This document shows, piece after piece, positions 8,013-16,559 of a DNA stretch of 64,000 bases. A model generated the notes under the pieces. It saw only the letters and a program-made list of their open reading frames with translations, was not told the DNA's origin and did not search any database. Position numbers and translations under genes: made by a program. Each line of letters begins with the position of its first letter. Positions within the stretch are counted from its first letter, which is position 1. Source of the stretch: Spirochaetales bacterium (GTDB lineage Bacteria; Spirochaetota; Spirochaetia; CADAEX01); NCBI GenBank assembly GCA_024233785.1, contig JACKPD010000009.1, positions 31,356 through 95,355 on the forward strand, given 5' to 3'.

Positions 8013-10051
8013 CCGGACTTCCTGCTGAGTATATTGTCAATAATTCCTGTCAGCTCTATAAGGGAATAGGGTTTCTGAAAATAATGAAAAATGTTAAGGG
8101 AATTGGCTTTTATTATGTATTCATCGTTTTTTTTGTGTGAAACAATGATAAAAGGGATACTGCTTACAGAGGATTCTGACAAAAGTCCCTGTTTTATTGC
8201 GAATCCGTTAACACCAGGCACCATAATCTCGCTTACAATTACAGAGGGTTTTTCCTTTTTTATATATTCTACAGCATCGTTGCCGTCAGATAATATAAGA
8301 GAACTTATCCCTTTCTGGGTCAGACGCAAAGAAAGCAGTTCCGCATATCCGGGATCAGGTTCGATTATTAAAACTGAAGTTACAGGCATAGCATTGTTTT
8401 CCGCTGCAGAACCTTTATCACAGATTGTGTTCCCCCCTCCCGCTCTTGCCATCTGGATCCGGGAGAGCCCGAGAGATATCAGGTTCTCAGGAATTTCTGT
8501 TCCTGCAAGATTACTCTGATAAAGTTCATAAAAATTTACTATGCCTGTCGAAACTGTTATATCCTCAATAAATACCGAAGAAGCGGCTATTCTTTCCCTC
8601 AGTTTTTCCGCTGTTATCATATCGCAGCCGCCTGAACATTCCGGTATAAAATAGGCGAAAACAGGGCCGTTAAGCTTATAAACAAAGTGGGTGCTTCTTT
8701 CATCAGCTTCAGAAATATAGTTTCTTATAATATAGGCAACACCTCGCAGCGCATCATCGCCTTCTTCTCTTCCATAGCGGCTGTTTATTCCGAATATATC
8801 ATCAAGAGATATAAAAAGAAGTGCGCTGTTAAGTTCCTTCTGTTCTGCAATGGAAAATTCCCTGGCAATAATCGCCCGGAAAAAAACCTCGTTTTTAAGG
8901 CCGGTTACAGGGCAGGTCGTCATCCTTTCCTCAATCTCTTCCAGGTCTGCTTTCATTCTTTTCCTGGTTCCGTGGATCCTGGCCATATTCTGATCAATTT
9001 CTATATTTTTGTTCCTTATATTCAGCACCACTTTATTAAACGCGACAGGAAAGGAGATACTGTATTCCTTTGAAATTCTTCTGACCTGGGACTCAATCAG
9101 ACTCAGCCATCCCATCCCTTTTTTCTCGAGCAGCACATTGAAAAACTCTTCCCACAGGGCTTCCCCTTTTGATGTACTGGAGTCTATCCGGCCGGTATTT
9201 TCATTAATTGTAATCCCTGACCCGCGGTAGACAGAAACAACTTCATCCAGAGAGTAAATCTGGATCAGCCTGTTCAGTACGTCGCCGCAGAGAATCTTGT
9301 ATACTTTCGGGTCATTAATCTGACGCTGTTTTATATCACGGAAAGAACCGAAGTAAAAACCGCTGACCGCTTTCAGCACTGCCGGTATATTGTCAGATAT
9401 TATCCCCCCCCTTGCCGGTGCGATGTGCCTGACAGGGAGCATTTTAAGTTTTTCAATTATTGATTTTACTATTTTTGAATCAGGCATGAAATGCTCATGA
9501 TAAGCGGCAAGAGGTTCAAGATGGGATGTATTCAGGATAATTCCTTCACTTACTGTAAAAGAACTGAAAAGGCTTGATGAAAAAAGCACTGATGACTCAG
9601 GATGCAGTACCTGTATTTCTCCGGGAGTGCTCAGATATGATGCAGGGAAAAAAAGGAGCTGTTTTCCGTTCTTAAAAGCATATTCCCAGTTGTTTTCATT
9701 AACAATAAAAAGTCCCTTTCTCCATATCCCGCCTGTAATAAGGCGGCTGCACCTCCAGTGCATGGCAAGTTTTGCCTCAGGGCAGTCGTTCTCAAAGAGG
9801 GGAAGTGCGGAACACATGTCAGCGTCGGCCGAGGTAATTACAATCAGTACTATTTTTTCCAGGGAAACAAGAGTTTCAATTTCCTTTTTTACATTCTCAA
9901 ATTCCCTGTATGGGCCTGTATTTACAAGTACCGCTTCATCATCAGAAATTACCAGGTAGATATTGGGATCAAGACTGCCAGGCAGACGCGGAGAAATACC
10001 GATCCTGTAGATGTTTTCCGTAATCCGGTATACTTCTGATTTATTTTCCAT
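8009..10051 (-). CDS. Pseudo-ODP/metallo-beta-lactamase, degenerate GGDEF and receiver protein
   Basis: 680 residues in three parts. Residues 1-240 follow the metallo-beta-lactamase/ODP (di-iron flavoprotein-like) fold, but the metal motif HxExDH reads S74-A-D76-A-D78-M79, the LFSSD aspartate is S160, the histidine of the LHWPD region is Y139 and the last histidine (APxHG) is R214. A coiled coil lies at about 345-378. A GGDEF fold spans 375-510, but the signature is NGPVF (461-465), the metal aspartate of the LDxD strand is serine, and the I-site RxxD is RSTH. A receiver domain spans 558-675, with the phospho-acceptor replaced by E608 (SEIMVPG), while the acidic pair, S/T and K669-region KP remain. 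All three domains therefore look catalytically dead, implying a sensory or scaffold role. It is coupled to the glycosyltransferase gene. No signal peptide is present. Confidence 0.87.
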   Translation of the reverse strand: MENKSEVYRITENIYRIGISPRLPGSLDPNIYLVISDDEAVLVNTGPYREFENVKKEIETLVSLEKIVLIVITSADADMCSALPLFENDCPEAKLAMHWRCSRLITGGIWRKGLFIVNENNWEYAFKNGKQLLFFPASYLSTPGEIQVLHPESSVLFSSSLFSSFTVSEGIILNTSHLEPLAAYHEHFMPDSKIVKSIIEKLKMLPVRHIAPARGGIISDNIPAVLKAVSGFYFGSFRDIKQRQINDPKVYKILCGDVLNRLIQIYSLDEVVSVYRGSGITINENTGRIDSSTSKGEALWEEFFNVLLEKKGMGWLSLIESQVRRISKEYSISFPVAFNKVVLNIRNKNIEIDQNMARIHGTRKRMKADLEEIEERMTTCPVTGLKNEVFFRAIIAREFSIAEQKELNSALLFISLDDIFGINSRYGREEGDDALRGVAYIIRNYISEADERSTHFVYKLNGPVFAYFIPECSGGCDMITAEKLRERIAASSVFIEDITVSTGIVNFYELYQSNLAGTEIPENLISLGLSRIQMARAGGGNTICDKGSAAENNAMPVTSVLIIEPDPGYAELLSLRLTQKGISSLILSDGNDAVEYIKKEKPSVIVSEIMVPGVNGFAIKQGLLSESSVSSIPFIIVSHKKNDEYIIKANSLNIFHYFQKPYSLIELTGIIDNILSRKSG

Positions 10052-10055
10052 ATAT

Positions 10056-10075
10056 AATAATTTTCGAGAATTATT
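10056..10075. promoter_or_regulatory. 20-base dyad just upstream of the pseudo-regulator gene
   Basis: Arms AATAATT (10056-10062) and AATTATT (10069-10075) flank a near-palindromic centre TTCGAG. The dyad starts five bases upstream of the ATG at 10051, so a bound protein would block initiation. It is an operator candidate; no factor is assigned. Confidence 0.45.
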
Positions 10076-10108
10076 GGAATTTCATGACCAATTTATTATT
10101 TTAGAGAG

Positions 10109-10170
10109 ATATCGATGCAAACTATTATATTATAGCATGAACTTTCTTTTATAACATAAACTATCGATAT
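10109..10170. repeat. Spaced inverted repeat ATATCGAT / ATCGATAT
   Basis: ATATCGAT (10109-10116) recurs as its complement ATCGATAT (10163-10170), 46 bases apart, in the gap between the synthase/regulator pair and the divergent barrel gene. This layout fits paired operator sites shared by two divergent promoters, but an AT-rich coincidence is possible. Confidence 0.35.
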
Positions 10171-10213
10171 ATAGAATATATGCCGTTAAAGGCAGAAAAG
10201 TGAGGTTGACCCG

Positions 10214-11557
10214 ATGAAAATTCTAAAGATGTATATTTTAACCCTTCTTTTTCTTACTCTGACAGTAAATTATGCAGCAGCACAGAGTGCGGCAGTAGAT
10301 TCAGAAATAGATAAACTGCTTGACCGGGGTATAAATTATGAACAGACCGGTAATCTCGACGCGGCAATAATAAACTACAGGCTTGTTCTTGAGACAGACA
10401 GCAGCAATGTTCCGGCGCAGGTCAGACTGGCAAAACTTCTAAGCTGGCAGCTCAAGCTTGACGAAGCCCTTGCGATTCTTGATCCGCTTCTTGAGAAAAA
10501 CCCTGATTTAAGCGAAGCAATTTTCAGGAAAGCCCAGATTCTAAGCTGGATGAAAAGATATGATGAATCAATTATCCTTTACAAACGGTACCTTGAGCTT
10601 GAACCGGACAACCCGGACGGATTTGCCGGTATCGCCAGAACATATTTCTGGTCGGAGGATTATGATAACGCAGTTATATTCTTCAACAAGGCGATTGAAG
10701 CAGGATACTATAATGTAACAGAATGCCGGCTTAACCTTGCAAAGATGTATCTAAACCTGAATGACCCGGAAAACGCGAAGAGAGAACTGGATCTTGTTTT
10801 CTTGAAAGAACCGGAAAACCGGCAGGCAAAAGAGCTCTATTCATCGCTGCCCCGTTTTATGAAATATGAGGCTTCCCTTGCATTAAGGGGAGAACAGTAC
10901 CCTGATTCGCTTTTTGGTTTTAAAGCCTCCCCGTTCTTTGTTTACAGACCCGGTAAAAGCTGGGAACTGCTGGCAGGTTATGATTACTACGCCCTTGACG
11001 GCAAGAATGACAATACCTTCACTGCGGGTGCAGTTTTCAAGGGTGTAAAAGGGCTTTCAATCGGGAGCGAGGCCAGTATAACACCCAGCCCTGATTATTT
11101 TGAGGCATTCGGTTTCACAAACTACGTCAGCTACAGCATAACCAGAAAAATCGGGGCAGGTCTGACTGTTGAATCCCTTTTTTACAGGAACAACGAAAAC
11201 CTTGTACTTGAAGACGAGACACTTTATATAATTAAACCTTCCGCAAGCTATTTTTTTACAGATATAAGCAACGCAACTGTGCAGTACATAAGCTATAAAT
11301 ACGCAACAGGATTCTCAGCTTCAGCAGTTTCACTAAATATTGTTATTGAATACTATAAGGACAATCCCTTAAATTTTGCGCTAACCTATGGCGGGGATTA
11401 TGAGTCAAAGAATAGCGACCGGACTATTTTTGAAGCCGGCGGAGGCTTGTCCTATAAATTCACAAATAATTTCGAACTTTCCTTAGGTTATAATCATGTT
11501 AAATCGGAATACAGCGATGTCAACCAGTTTACAATAACACCTATATACAGATGGTAA
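10214..11557 (+). CDS. TPR outer-membrane beta-barrel protein (YaiO/PgaA-like)
   Basis: 447 residues with a clear signal peptide (MKILKMYILTLLFLTLTV, then AAAQ as the likely cleavage region). Residues 30-210 are tandem TPRs (YEQTGNLDAAIINYRLVLE; YDESIILYKRYLELEPDNP; YDNAVIFFNKAIEAGY). Residues about 215-447 are alternating amphipathic strands ending in ITPIYRW, a terminal aromatic as expected for BAM-inserted barrels. TPR plus barrel is the design of polysaccharide exporters such as PgaA and BcsC and of the YaiO and NfrA types. It faces the synthase gene across 162 bases, which argues for export of that polymer. GAGG lies eight bases before the ATG. The function is inferred from architecture and position. 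Confidence 0.85.
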   Translation: MKILKMYILTLLFLTLTVNYAAAQSAAVDSEIDKLLDRGINYEQTGNLDAAIINYRLVLETDSSNVPAQVRLAKLLSWQLKLDEALAILDPLLEKNPDLSEAIFRKAQILSWMKRYDESIILYKRYLELEPDNPDGFAGIARTYFWSEDYDNAVIFFNKAIEAGYYNVTECRLNLAKMYLNLNDPENAKRELDLVFLKEPENRQAKELYSSLPRFMKYEASLALRGEQYPDSLFGFKASPFFVYRPGKSWELLAGYDYYALDGKNDNTFTAGAVFKGVKGLSIGSEASITPSPDYFEAFGFTNYVSYSITRKIGAGLTVESLFYRNNENLVLEDETLYIIKPSASYFFTDISNATVQYISYKYATGFSASAVSLNIVIEYYKDNPLNFALTYGGDYESKNSDRTIFEAGGGLSYKFTNNFELSLGYNHVKSEYSDVNQFTITPIYRW

Positions 11558-11560
11558 AAT

Positions 11561-12049
11561 ATGGAAACTGTTTTTCTTGATAAAATGCTCATTGATGCGG
11601 CTGACAAATCTTTTGAAGGGCTGCACGATGAAGCAGAAAAGATACTGCTTGATGCTGCCGGAGAATTTCCCGGCAGTTATCTTGTCCACTATAACCTCGG
11701 GGTTTTATATGTGGAAACAGGAAAACCGGAAAAAGCAATTGCATCACTTGAACAGGCTGAAAAACTTAAAGAAAATAATTGTGATATTCTCAACGAAAAA
11801 GCACTTGCATACCAGATGACAGGCAATATTAAAAAGGCTCTTGAGTATTATGAAAAAGCGCTTTTGTGCAGCTCATCTGGTCATGACAGGGCTCTAATCC
11901 AGAACAATCTGGGCGCCATTTATTTTTCAATGAATTCATTTGTCAAGGCAAAGGAGTTTTTTAATAAAGCGCTTACAGATGACGCCGGGCTGGAAGAGGC
12001 AAGACAGAATCTGCTGCTTGTAAATACATATCTGGGGATAATAGGCTGA
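11561..12049 (+). CDS. Small TPR protein
   Basis: 162 residues, almost wholly TPR helices (VHYNLGVLYVETGKPEKAI; LNEKALAYQMTGNIKKALEY; IQNNLGAIYFSMNSFVKAKEF), about four repeats. No signal peptide, so it is probably cytoplasmic. It starts three bases after the stop of the barrel gene and is surely cotranscribed, suggesting a scaffold role in the same pathway. The ribosome site is weak, so translation may be coupled to the gene before it. Confidence 0.8.
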   Translation: METVFLDKMLIDAADKSFEGLHDEAEKILLDAAGEFPGSYLVHYNLGVLYVETGKPEKAIASLEQAEKLKENNCDILNEKALAYQMTGNIKKALEYYEKALLCSSSGHDRALIQNNLGAIYFSMNSFVKAKEFFNKALTDDAGLEEARQNLLLVNTYLGIIG

Positions 12050-12092
12050 AACATTCTGATTACAGTGAAATTTATTAGAGCTGCGTAAATAC

Positions 12093-13016
12093 CTACAGTT
12101 TGAAAACTGTACCTTCCACTGCAAGGCTGAAATGCATTTTTTTATTAATTTCACTGTATTTTTCGTAATAGACTGCGGCAAACCGGTCAAGTTCTTCATC
12201 CGTTCTTTCAGGATCATGGTGAGTAAGCACAAGTTCCTTTACTCCGGCCGCAGATGCTGTTTCAATAATATATTCATAGCTTGAATGTCCCCATCCCAGT
12301 TTACCGTTTTTATATTCCGCCTCTGTATACTGCGCATCGTGAATCAGCAGGTCTGCCCCGCGGTAAAAATCAACAAGTTTCCTGTTTTCCTCCTGCGCGG
12401 CGGCTTCCCCTTCCTCCGCGGCAAGCTCGTCATAATCCGGATCATCAGGGCTCAGGGAGAAGACATTTCTGTAAGGTTCAGAGTCGGTTGCCAGACAAAA
12501 GACCTTATCCCTGTACTCGATTTTATAACCCAGACAAAGGACAGGGTGGTTGAGGTATTTTGTTGTAATTTTGACTTCATCATCAAGATAAAAAACAGTT
12601 TCCTTTAGAGGGAAATATTCTATTTTTGCGGAAAGTTCATTTTTTATTACAGGAAAATACCTGTACTGGAACTGGCTCCCGATTATTTCGTCAATCCCCC
12701 CCTCTTCATATGTTACAGGGCCGTAAATCTTCATTTTTGTAGTTGGAATATAGACTGGAGTAAAAAAAGGAAATCCCATTATGTGGTCCCAGTGGGTATG
12801 GGTTATAAGCATATTTATATCAATATTTCCTGCAGGAAGATATTTTTTTACGAGATGATTGCCGAGAAGCCTTATGCCAGAACCGCCGTCAATAATTATC
12901 TCTTTTTTATCAGGCCCCAGGTCAATGCTGAGGCAGGTTGTATTGCCTCCGTACTTTATTGTATCAGCTCCTGGACTGGGAATGGAGCCTCTTACTCCCC
13001 ATAGTTTAATTTCCAT
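12093..13016 (-). CDS. Metallo-beta-lactamase-fold hydrolase (COG1235-like)
   Basis: 307 residues. It opens with MEIKLWGVRGSIPSPG and carries the complete metal motif HTHWDH near residue 75, further histidines at NHPVLCLGYK and HSSYEY, an aspartate in LLIHDAQYT, and a late LTHHDPERTD. This set matches the PhnP / RNase Z-like / cyclic-nucleotide phosphodiesterase branch of the fold, which hydrolyses phosphodiesters with two metal ions. An acidic insert (about 205-225, rich in Glu and Ala) sits before the substrate-side helix. It is the last gene of the minus operon with the HDOD, TPR and LamG genes, 14 bases after HDOD. The substrate is unknown. Confidence 0.85.
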   Translation of the reverse strand: MEIKLWGVRGSIPSPGADTIKYGGNTTCLSIDLGPDKKEIIIDGGSGIRLLGNHLVKKYLPAGNIDINMLITHTHWDHIMGFPFFTPVYIPTTKMKIYGPVTYEEGGIDEIIGSQFQYRYFPVIKNELSAKIEYFPLKETVFYLDDEVKITTKYLNHPVLCLGYKIEYRDKVFCLATDSEPYRNVFSLSPDDPDYDELAAEEGEAAAQEENRKLVDFYRGADLLIHDAQYTEAEYKNGKLGWGHSSYEYIIETASAAGVKELVLTHHDPERTDEELDRFAAVYYEKYSEINKKMHFSLAVEGTVFKL

Positions 13017-13030
13017 TTATCAATCCTTTA

Positions 13031-13903
13031 TTATTCCTTAAAATCAAGAAAAACACGCGCTTTCTCAAGTTCATTCCGTACAGTGTCCTCTATACCGCTG
13101 AGAATTTCTTCAGTAATTCCTGTACTGGTAAATATTTCATTGTCAGGAACATCAACACTGAACCCCTCTGCAAATTTATATCCGATATTATTTGTAAAAT
13201 ATTCTGCTATGGCAATAGTATAAACAATATCCCTGTTTTTATCATCAGGCACAGAAAAGGGTTCATGATGATGGGCTATAACATTTTCAAGCTGTTCCCC
13301 GAGCGACCACTGCTGGGCAATAAACTGCCCTGCCAGAGCGTGGTCAAATTTGAAAACCCTTCTTTCCGCCTCAAACATTGTTTCATCTTTCTTACCGCTT
13401 TCAGCCATAATAATCTTATACTCATCACCAAAACAGGTGATAATAGGTATTTTTCCAATATCATGAAGCATCCCGGCAATAAAATATTCTTCAGCAGTAT
13501 TACGGTCTTTTCCGGTTTCTCTGGCCAGTATCTTCGCAGCGATACCGGTACATAGTGAATGCTGCCAGAACCTTGTCGAATTAGGCATACCCGGGCATGT
13601 CTTGCCGCTCATAATTCCCATAACAGAGGTGCTTAGTGCAAGATTTTTAACAGTATTCATTCCAAGCATTATTATTGCCCGTACAAGAGAGGTTACCCTG
13701 CCTGAAATGCCATAGTAGGCAGAATTGATCAGCTTCATAACCTTTCCCATCAGAACAGGATCAAGGCTGATAACCTTATAAAGGTCCATTGGTGAAGTTC
13801 TGGGATTGTCGCAGATTTCCTTAACCTTGGTTACTGTAACAGGGAGACTGGGCATTCCTTTGATGTATTTTTCAATTATGCGGAGCCGTTCATTGTTGTC
13901 CAT
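13031..13903 (-). CDS. HDOD-domain signalling protein
   Basis: 290 residues. The HDOD domain spans about 15-215: the start resembles LPSLPVTVTKVKEI, and NSAYYGISGRVTSLVRAI is its signature, followed by HDIGKIP and HHHEP segments. These histidines and aspartates retain more of the HD-type metal site than many HDOD proteins. HDOD proteins are linked to stress, attachment and c-di-GMP-related signalling. I set the start at ATG 13903, preceded by GGAG six bases upstream, giving a 14-base overlap with the TPR gene; two in-frame ATGs lie further upstream inside that gene. It is coupled to the TPR protein upstream and to the MBL hydrolase downstream. Confidence 0.85.
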   Translation of the reverse strand: MDNNERLRIIEKYIKGMPSLPVTVTKVKEICDNPRTSPMDLYKVISLDPVLMGKVMKLINSAYYGISGRVTSLVRAIIMLGMNTVKNLALSTSVMGIMSGKTCPGMPNSTRFWQHSLCTGIAAKILARETGKDRNTAEEYFIAGMLHDIGKIPIITCFGDEYKIIMAESGKKDETMFEAERRVFKFDHALAGQFIAQQWSLGEQLENVIAHHHEPFSVPDDKNRDIVYTIAIAEYFTNNIGYKFAEGFSVDVPDNEIFTSTGITEEILSGIEDTVRNELEKARVFLDFKE

Positions 13904-16559
13904 CTGTATCTCCATCTGTTTCAGCTTCAATTTTTTCAAGCAGATGCTGCAGTTTCCGGTTTACAGCCTCTCCGCCGCTTTTTTCCGGAAGGAACCCGGC
14001 AAGGTCTTTAATATAGCTGAAAGTATTTTCAATATCATTATTGGTAAGGATCTGCCCGCCGGTCTCTCTGACTCCGGAGGCGACCCTTGCCGCTATTTTT
14101 TCAACTGAGTCATCCTCACTCCCGGAAAGTGTGTTCAACAGCCCTTTATGTCCCCTGAATCTCAGCTTGAGCGTCTCCACCTTGAGCTTCATTATGCTTT
14201 TTGTATATTTATTTTTTCTTGCATCAACCAGAAAATCTGTAAGCCCTTCAAGGTATTCAAGCAGATTCGAGATATCCGCATTCACATATTCAGGGTCCTT
14301 TTTAAGGCCCAGAAAGGAAAGCCCTTCCGGCTCCTCAATCCCCTCAAATTTTTCAAGAAGCCCGTCAATATTTTCTTCGGGTACATTTTCCTCTTCTTTA
14401 TTTTTTTCGTCCGGTATCGGCCGGGGAGGCTGCTTACGGCGCTCCTTGAATGGAGGAGGAGGCCCCTGCTGCTGCTGCGGCGGCGGCTGAAAGTATTGAG
14501 GAGGGGGACTGTACATCGGCTGCTGCTGAAAAGCCTGCTGAGGCAAAGGCGCCGGCTGAAAATCCTGTAAAGGGTATTCCTGCTGCGGCTGCGGCTGACG
14601 GCGGCGCTCCACCGGAGGCTGCGGCTGTCTTCTCCGTTCACGCGGCTGCTGCTGGTAGCCATACTGAGGCGGCATAACAACCGGCGGGGAGGGGATTACA
14701 ATAGGCATGGGCTGATAAACAGGCTGCTGCATCTGCGGAGCTGATTTTTCAATTGTCTCCATTACCTCTTTTCTTATTTTCTTTTCCGTCTCTTCAAAAA
14801 AACCCTCCTCATCTTCAGCATCAAAATCCTCTTCCAGGGTTTCAAGGAGATGAGTTTCCACCTCTTCATTAATTTCAATTACCGGTTCAATCCCTCCGAC
14901 ATCAATAACAGGAACTTCCTCTTCATTCAGCCCGTCTACCGAACCGACAAGAAAACTCATCGCATCCTGGGGAAGGTTTTTTTCCTGCTCCTGTTTTACA
15001 TATTCTCTTACAAAATCGTTAAGCCTCTCTTCCATAACTGCGTTGTTCTGTATTTCATATGATCTGGAATTTTCCTCGAAAGACTCAATTCCCCTGTTAA
15101 GTGAATCAATGTCTATTCCTGATTCATTTTCACCCATTTTAGAAAGGACCCGTCCTGAGTATTCCAGGGCCTTGTCTGTCCTGCCAGTTCTTTTGTATAT
15201 ATCGGAATATTCGGCAATTGTATCCGGGAATTCCCTGTAATCACCCTTTAAAGAATCAAGAACGGCAAGTGCCTCGTCATATTTTTCCTGTTCCTTAAGA
15301 ACACGGCTGAGTTCAATTAGCACTTTAAGGTTTCCGGGATTATCAATGGAAATCCTGCGAAGTTCATCCTCGGCTTTATCAGGCTCTCCTTTTCTTCTGA
15401 AAAACTCCGCTTTTGCAAGTTTTATGGAAAGATTTCCAGGCGAGACAGCATCTGCCTTATTGATGTAATTTTCCGCCTTGTCAATTTCGCCCTTTTTAAT
15501 ATGAAATAACGCTTTAAGGGCAAAGGAGGCGGGATTTTCTGTCCGGGAGCTGATCACAGAGTCAAGCAGTCCTTCCGCCTTGTCAAGTTCTCCCTTATCA
15601 ATATAGACATGGGATTTGTATATCTTTATTTCGGAATCATCAGGTTTAATTGTTTCTATTCTGTTCAGCTCTTCGATAGCGCTGTCAAAATCTCCTGTCT
15701 CCCTGTAAAGCTCGCTTAAGTTCAGGGAAGCCCGTTTGTATTCCGGATTGTGGGATATCGCCTCACGGTAATAATTTCTTGCTTTTTTCTCTTCCCCGAT
15801 TGATTTATAGGCAGTCGCTATATTGTTTTTTACCCTGAAATTAGCGGGTTCGAGTTCAAGCGCATCATTGAAAACCTTTATGGCTTTCCCCGGCATGCTT
15901 GACTTATTGTAGGCAATTCCAAGATTATTGAGGGTATCTACCCAGAGAGGCTGATTAACAAGAGCGTGCCTGTAATTGAGTATTGCCTCATCGGAATTAC
16001 CCTTCGCATCAAGGAGCACTCCAAGGTTGTAAAGAAGCCCCGGATGATTTTCATCAATCTCAAGCCCTTCCCTTATTATTTTCTCAGCTTCTTCCGGCAT
16101 ATTTTTTTCGATATAAAGAGTACCCAGGTTGTTGTGGCATTGTACAAATTCCGGATTTATCTTTATGGCAGCCAGAAAATTTTTCTCTGCCTCATCAAGG
16201 TTTCCGGCCTGCTTGTATACATTTCCAAGATTGTAATATATGTCAGCCCTGTCCCCTGCAAATCCAAGAGCTTTTTTAAGATAATGAATTGCCTGCTCTT
16301 TTTTACCAAGCTGTTTGTATATTACCCCGATGTTGCTGAAACAGTCGGGATTTTCAGGAGCAATCCTGGAAGCCGTAATATAAGCACGCAGGGCCTTTTT
16401 TTTCTCATTTTTAAATGAATAAATATTTCCCAGTGTCAGGTAAAGTATTTCACTGCGCGGATTTTTTTCAATCAATTGCTCTGTAATTTTCTCAGCTTCA
16501 TTAAAATCCTTCAGCTTTATAAGCATCAGGGCTTTTTCAAACAGCTCTCCGTTTTTCAC
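13890..16559 (-). CDS. Large TPR protein with Pro/Gln-rich linker
   Basis: 889 residues starting at GTG 16559, which overlaps the stop of the LamG gene (GTGA). Residues 1-480 are about 13 TPR units (YLTLGNIYSFKNEKKKALRAY; IYYNLGNVYKQAGNLDEAEK and so on). An acidic stretch (about 535-600) is followed by a disordered linker (about 605-715) of Pro, Gln and Tyr with three copies of a basic motif, ERRRQPQP-like. The C-terminal 150 residues form a separate helical domain (ISNLLEYLEGLTDFL, then LKVETLKLRFRGHKG). No signal peptide is seen. It looks like a cytoplasmic assembly platform; the partners are probably the cotranscribed LamG and HDOD proteins. Function unknown. Confidence 0.82.
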   Translation of the reverse strand: MKNGELFEKALMLIKLKDFNEAEKITEQLIEKNPRSEILYLTLGNIYSFKNEKKKALRAYITASRIAPENPDCFSNIGVIYKQLGKKEQAIHYLKKALGFAGDRADIYYNLGNVYKQAGNLDEAEKNFLAAIKINPEFVQCHNNLGTLYIEKNMPEEAEKIIREGLEIDENHPGLLYNLGVLLDAKGNSDEAILNYRHALVNQPLWVDTLNNLGIAYNKSSMPGKAIKVFNDALELEPANFRVKNNIATAYKSIGEEKKARNYYREAISHNPEYKRASLNLSELYRETGDFDSAIEELNRIETIKPDDSEIKIYKSHVYIDKGELDKAEGLLDSVISSRTENPASFALKALFHIKKGEIDKAENYINKADAVSPGNLSIKLAKAEFFRRKGEPDKAEDELRRISIDNPGNLKVLIELSRVLKEQEKYDEALAVLDSLKGDYREFPDTIAEYSDIYKRTGRTDKALEYSGRVLSKMGENESGIDIDSLNRGIESFEENSRSYEIQNNAVMEERLNDFVREYVKQEQEKNLPQDAMSFLVGSVDGLNEEEVPVIDVGGIEPVIEINEEVETHLLETLEEDFDAEDEEGFFEETEKKIRKEVMETIEKSAPQMQQPVYQPMPIVIPSPPVVMPPQYGYQQQPRERRRQPQPPVERRRQPQPQQEYPLQDFQPAPLPQQAFQQQPMYSPPPQYFQPPPQQQQGPPPPFKERRKQPPRPIPDEKNKEEENVPEENIDGLLEKFEGIEEPEGLSFLGLKKDPEYVNADISNLLEYLEGLTDFLVDARKNKYTKSIMKLKVETLKLRFRGHKGLLNTLSGSEDDSVEKIAARVASGVRETGGQILTNNDIENTFSYIKDLAGFLPEKSGGEAVNRKLQHLLEKIEAETDGDTDGQQ

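Noticed and set aside
12093..13016. RNase Z as the name of the MBL hydrolase
   Set aside because: The HxHxDH motif is shared by several subfamilies, and I do not see the exosite arm of RNase Z. I keep the broader COG1235-type call.
14440..14700. Ala-rich open frames on the plus strand and CTG/CCG-like tandem runs
   Set aside because: They are mirror frames of the Pro/Gln codons of the large TPR protein. The runs are codon-phased in that gene and are not a separate gene or a microsatellite.
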